DNA of 64,000 nt, taken from NCBI GenBank assembly GCA_905160935.1, contig CAJHZI010000421.1:789501-853500 (forward strand), written 5' to 3'. The notes beneath the pieces were generated by a model, which saw nothing but the letters and a program-made list of their open reading frames with translations, was not told where the DNA came from and did not search any database. The DNA comes from Enchytraeus crypticus (lineage: Eukaryota > Annelida > Clitellata > Enchytraeida > Enchytraeidae). Each line of letters starts with the position of its first letter. Within the stretch, counting starts at the first letter, position 1. A program made the translations under genes and the position numbers. Positions 60,701 through 64,000 of this stretch are shown here, in pieces.

Positions 60701-63294
60701 AGAAATTGTTGATCTACATTGATGCATCCAGCACTTTAGATGGCAACAGAATAATTTACCTGCTCATATCACTCTCATATTCTTCATGTCGTTTTCTCCA
60801 ATGATACAGTAATTCAACAGGACCAGTAACAATCGACAGAATCTCAGATTGGAAATATAAATGTAAATATTAAAGAGCTACAAATAACATTAGAAAATGC
60901 CTGCTAAATGCTGTCAATTCTGCAAGAATTAAAAATAGTTACAAGCAACACTGCTATTAATGTTTCAACAAGACAAAAATCTACCTGACAGACAAGTTTC
61001 ATCTGCAGTGGAATGTTGCTGCACTCAGAAGGCTCCAGCACGCTCAGTACACCCATCTTATAGCCAGAGAATCGAAATCCAACTGTCTTATCTAAAGTAG
61101 CATTAAATAAAAGCATTAATTCAAATCTATTCACCACAATGATTACAATCCCTCACAAGCACAGGTGGTGGGACACAACAATGGCAGGAAATTGACGTCC
61201 CTAACATTACATTGCCTCGTGGAGAGGAACCGGACGTCAAATTCTATTGAATTCTTATTGATTGAACTTCAACGTTGGCAGACTAAGCCATATTAGCAGA
61301 TAATGGATTGTGCAATTCAGTCCAATTCTCTATAGTCTCGGTCCAAACCGCTGCAGATCTAATAATCTTCCATTTCTGAAAAAGTGAACGATGACTAAAT
61401 TCTCCACATTTATTCTTAATTTCTACCACTGCACGTAATAAACAACAATTTTAAAAGAATTAACATCATCACCTTAGACAACTATCCCAAAAGTTTAAAA
61501 ATGTAATATTTCGTTCAGTCTATTACTAACTATTGTTTTGTAATTTAGTACACACATACCAACTCCAGTAGGGCTGACACCGATTGTGAACTCACATTTA
61601 TTTCTGTATCCACTGATGATTGGCTGCACAAAACAAAGAACTGTAAATTATTTGGAGGGACAGTCAATTCAATGCAATAAACTAAGCACCTGTACATTGC
61701 CTCTCTATACTACTGATTTTAGTGGTGCGATGAAAAGAAATTAAAATAGTGCTGCTGTTAAAAAGCCTTAAAACCTTATAATTAAAATATGCTACAAGTC
61801 CAAACTTTGTGCAAGGATTAACCAAAAGAGAGAAAGCAAGTCGAAGACCACTATGTCTTCCACAACAAGCTCATAAACTGCACTTTGGGACTTTAGAATA
61901 GAGAGGATGCAGTGCCTATAGTGAATGAATTTTCTAATATCAAAAATAGGTACAATGCAAGTGAAAATATTCATACACAATGAAGAAACAAAGAAGAGAA
62001 TATAAAAAGTAAGAAAATATAGAATATTTGCGTAGAACGAGGAGTGAGGATATTACAATTTCGTAAAGCTGCATAAGAACACTTAGTCTTCATAAAATTT
62101 TGATTAGCTTATTCCCAAGTTTTAGGATTCATCACAAAAAAGTATTGACAATAATGAAAAGAATCTAGATGAGCAGATTTTGTTTCTGCTACAAAGAACT
62201 GCGCGTACAACTGAACTGTGTTGTGTCATGTCCGGGTGTTGCGTCAGGGCCACTGAAGAAAAGACCAATCATAAACTGCATGTGTCTTAAGAGGTGACCA
62301 AGAAAGAACTGAAGAGATCAAACGGTAAACTTTACTATTTCAGAAGCCCTATTTTTCCCAAACTATAGGCTGCATCAAAATGTGATTAGTCAATAGTCTT
62401 CTAAGAACTGTTTGGCTTGTTTATCGATGGAGTGCTCTCCACGTCGCGTACATGCGGACAATGAGTAAAAATATATATCTTGGATGTGCTACTAGATAGA
62501 ACACTAGACATTTGAAGCTTCCGCACTATCTTCTATACTGCAGGAACAGACTAGGATAAGAGATAAAAGGACGCAATAGAGAGTGGCAGAGAAAGATAAA
62601 AATAGAAGGCATGAAAATGCAGAGAGTGAAAGAGAAATAAATATATGCACACATACCGATGGGCACACTTCATTCTTTTTACAAATCAGACCATGATTTT
62701 CTTTTCTAGAATTAATAAAATTATCAGTATCAGTTCGTAATGAAATTGAAAGTTATTAAAATTACAAACGAAACACATATAATTATGTATAAAAGGACAT
62801 ATTTAAAACGTTACACATTTGTCACATGCATGCGTACACGTTTAGTTTATTGTAGGACAAAAATATAAACCAAAAGTAAAAATAACAATAGCTAACATAA
62901 TAAACATGAATAGTTAAATAACAATGAATGGTTAACAAAGGCAATAGTTAAGCATTCAATACTATACAAATATACTGTACAAAACAATGCTGTACTGTAC
63001 CAAAAAAGCAATCAAAAGAAAGGATCTCTAATGCATATGCATATGACATGTATGTAACTGTACGGAATTTAAAAAAAGAACGAAATGGTCATATACGATA
63101 TTTTCCATGACATTTAAATTATATAAATAAATTGTTCTAAAGTTATATACATAGCAGACATACAACTTAGAACAAAGAAACAGACAAACGGTTTACCTCT
63201 GAGTCCTCAACCATTGTTTATCTTCCTCACTGCAGTTCTTCTCAATCTCTTTACTCATCTTACGTAGCACGCTCACAATACCCTTCTCTTTCAT
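51716..63294 (-). CDS. TRMT2A: tRNA (uracil-5-)-methyltransferase TRMT2A (5' partial)
   Basis: SAM-dependent methyltransferase that makes m5U in the tRNA T-loop. Exons, transcript order: 63294-63197, 62705-62657, 61623-61560, 61091-60985, 60244-60092, 58228-58065, 56978-56939, 56568-56508, 55837-55716, 54870-54795, 54154-54035, 52913-about 52813, 51826-51716 (TAA). All but the 52813 donor join cleanly. Landmarks: YRNKCEFTIGV, LLDMTFRISPAAFFQ, LLLDVCCGTGTIGL (SAM-binding), VKRVIGIEICSQAI, AEFHCGKAEDLLPALM, VVVDPPRAGL, LVYVSCKPSAA (nucleophile Cys) and PVDLFPHTEHCELVL (general-base Glu region). The family reads SCNP where this has SCKP. The N-terminal part, including the RRM of the human protein, lies beyond the window. 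One intron carries an antisense LINE; two carry arrays next to acceptors. Confidence 0.94.
51905..52035 (+). repeat. SINE-C head fragment
   Basis: ATGTTGTGTCCGGGTTTCTG, GACTGCATATGTCGTAAGAG, GCACTAAGATCCAAACCAAC. The (GAT)n tail is missing. In the last TRMT2A intron. Confidence 0.65.
52612..52745 (+). repeat. SINE-B, best-preserved copy
   Basis: GGCTGGAGCCAGTGGCGATG with TCGGTAAGG as A-box region, GCGGGGTTCAAATCCTGAGC as B box, then CCGTCACTGACATCGCTTTC and GAGTGAGGAAACTGACGTTA. A tRNA-derived head with a short unique tail. In the last TRMT2A intron. Confidence 0.85.
53676..53960 (-). mobile_element. LINE-alpha 3' fragment
   Basis: Minus strand carries the 3' UTR and the GGACCCGCCGTTAGGCAGTTC hairpin region near 53690, and parallels 24540-24800. 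In a TRMT2A intron, same orientation as the gene. Confidence 0.75.
54130..54425 (-). repeat. 52-bp array copying the TRMT2A exon (54154) acceptor
   Basis: About five units. On the minus strand each holds ATTGTGTGTAG|ATATAGAG followed by AACGCAGAGTTCCACTGTG, the acceptor plus roughly 30 bases of the exon. The true exon starts at 54154; equivalent starts fall at 54206 and 54258, exactly 52 apart, both with AG intact. More distal units are increasingly diverged. Confidence 0.9.
54618..54692 (-). mobile_element. LINE-alpha RT fragment with internal deletion
   Basis: Minus strand matches 25705-25800 (GCTGAGGCGATGATGGAGGA, GAAATAGGACTTGGAGTAAG) but lacks the bases between. In a TRMT2A intron. Confidence 0.65.
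56145..56240 (-). repeat. SINE-C 3' part
   Basis: Minus strand: GGGACAAAGAGGTTGGGAG, GGTCTATTCATATCCCGGCC, AACTGGGATTTAAGGTGATGG. Matches the tail region at 47427-47535. Confidence 0.5.
58840..59970 (+). mobile_element. LINE-delta, non-LTR RT C-terminal fragment, antisense in TRMT2A
   Basis: Plus-strand frame runs about 290 codons without a stop, entering near 58860 (KLEKSKLECFIKGLCCN) and ending at 59730. It contains IMYADDLVLLS, the RT catalytic box, at 58987-59020; then CNKTFCIRIGPRHS, VMYLGLSVVSAKHF and VPMLLYGLDSVELSRSQIRS. It starts inside the palm, so the 5' part is lost. An AT-rich 3' UTR follows to about 59970. It lies in the intron between 58228 and 60092. Confidence 0.85.
60270..60475 (-). 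repeat. ~48-bp tandem repeat next to TRMT2A exon (60244) acceptor
   Basis: Four units around CATAGAGCACTTACAGAGTA and CTGCTCCATACAACACTCAC (plus strand). It starts about 25 bases from the acceptor. On the minus strand TGTTGTATGGAGCAG weakly resembles the real TGTTGTGTAG|GAGCTGCAG, but the AG is not kept. Confidence 0.85.
62221..62600 (+). repeat. SINE-D, worn full-length copy
   Basis: Head GTGTTGTGTCATGTCCGGGTG, then GGGCCACTGAAGAAAAGACC, CCTATTTTTCCCAAACTATAGG in the middle, and a purine-rich end near 62580. In a TRMT2A intron. Confidence 0.6.
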
Positions 63295-63699
63295 CTGCAA
63301 ATGTTTACATGGCATCGGTTTTTATGACATTATATCATCAGCTAGTACAAGATTTTCACAAGTAATAGGTTGACCTATTGGTTAACTACAAGATTTGTGA
63401 AACTACTGCCTACTAGATTAATAGATCTATGATTTCACCGATGGATTGGAGAACATATTATATAAGTATTAGATTAGTGTACAACCATAAGTATTAAAAT
63501 TAAAAACAAACATTAAAAGTATTTTTAAAATGTAAAGACAATTATAAAAAATATATAAGCACAGAAAATTTTTATAACTAGTGTTCAAGACTGCTTTACA
63601 TGTCCATGGAACATTTTGCTTTTTATAAATCCTTTTCATGAATAATCTTATCTGTGATGTATGCAATCTATGATACATGATTAACTTTCCTGGGGCCCT

Positions 63700-63800
63700 A
63701 GAAGATATTCTGCTAGTTATTGACTCATGTAGACTTTGAACCCAGACCACTTGTTGTCGAGGCAAACACTCTAACCAGTATCCCCTCCACAAAATTATAC
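63700..63800 (-). repeat. tRNA-like SINE (family F)
   Basis: Minus strand: GTGGAGGGGATACTGGTTAG with AGAGTGTTTGCC (A-box region) and GTGGTCTGGGTTCAAAGTC (B box). It shares GGGGATAC and ACAAGTGG with the copy at 33270-33365. Confidence 0.55.
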
Positions 63801-64000
63801 CCTGAATTACAAAAACTCCCTTACATTAACTAGAATTATATTAGTAGAAACAAGTATAAACTGCGTAAAATATATCGATTGCAAAAAGATAAGTAACATA
63901 CAACTTGTATTTACGTAACTGCTAGCCAGCAATTATTTGCTTACAAATATAGCTTCAGAAGTATTTCCTATTACTTCGTTGGTTTGTCAGCCCAGTCACC

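Noticed and set aside
63940..64000. Possible further TRMT2A exon at the right edge
   Set aside because: The only phase that fits the next exon gives an internal stop before the GTAATA donor, so I could not support it.

Overview
The window is metazoan nuclear DNA: AT-rich, intron-dense, and packed with tRNA-derived SINEs, non-LTR retrotransposon (LINE) remnants and minisatellites. Five conserved protein-coding genes are recognisable from spliced exon homology. The repeat make-up fits an invertebrate, but nothing here fixes the phylum. There is no sign of operons, phage or CRISPR.

Layout, left to right. (1) 758-9202 (+): GSTZ1, maleylacetoacetate isomerase; its first exon lies outside the window. 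(2) 9203-15401: intergenic DNA with a long TA tract and a cluster of SINE-A copies. (3) 15402-23970 (+): SDE2, a ubiquitin-like-fold splicing and genome-maintenance factor, with several minisatellites and an antisense LINE in its introns. (4) 24000-29960: a LINE (LINE-alpha, minus strand) carrying a nested SINE with target-site duplications, then repeat arrays. (5) 29970-37686 (-): PSMA4, proteasome subunit alpha type-4; all coding exons are present and encode 260 residues. An intron holds a hAT-like element with terminal inverted repeats and an 8-bp duplication. (6) 37700-46029: intergenic, with a LINE-gamma remnant, SINEs, a TA tract and a 26-bp minisatellite. (7) 46030-47208 (-): a glycogen-targeting PP1 regulatory subunit (PPP1R3 type) with RVxF and CBM21. 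(8) 51716-63294 (-): TRMT2A, tRNA uracil-5-methyltransferase, 13 exons visible; its 5' end lies beyond the window.

The genes share no pathway: tyrosine catabolism, splicing/genome stability, proteolysis, glycogen metabolism and tRNA modification. They read as an ordinary metazoan gene neighbourhood.

The most unusual signal is structural. In at least three introns (GSTZ1 exon 4, PSMA4 exon 6, TRMT2A exon at 54154), and possibly two more, the intron ends in a minisatellite whose unit is a copy of the adjacent 3' splice site plus the first bases of the exon. These introns therefore carry serial duplicate acceptors. A second signal is a SINE whose 3' end shares a hairpin-plus-GA tail with the resident LINE-alpha, the expected mark of a LINE/SINE mobilisation pair.

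All exon joins were made by eye from homology and GT/AG phase; no transcript evidence was available.
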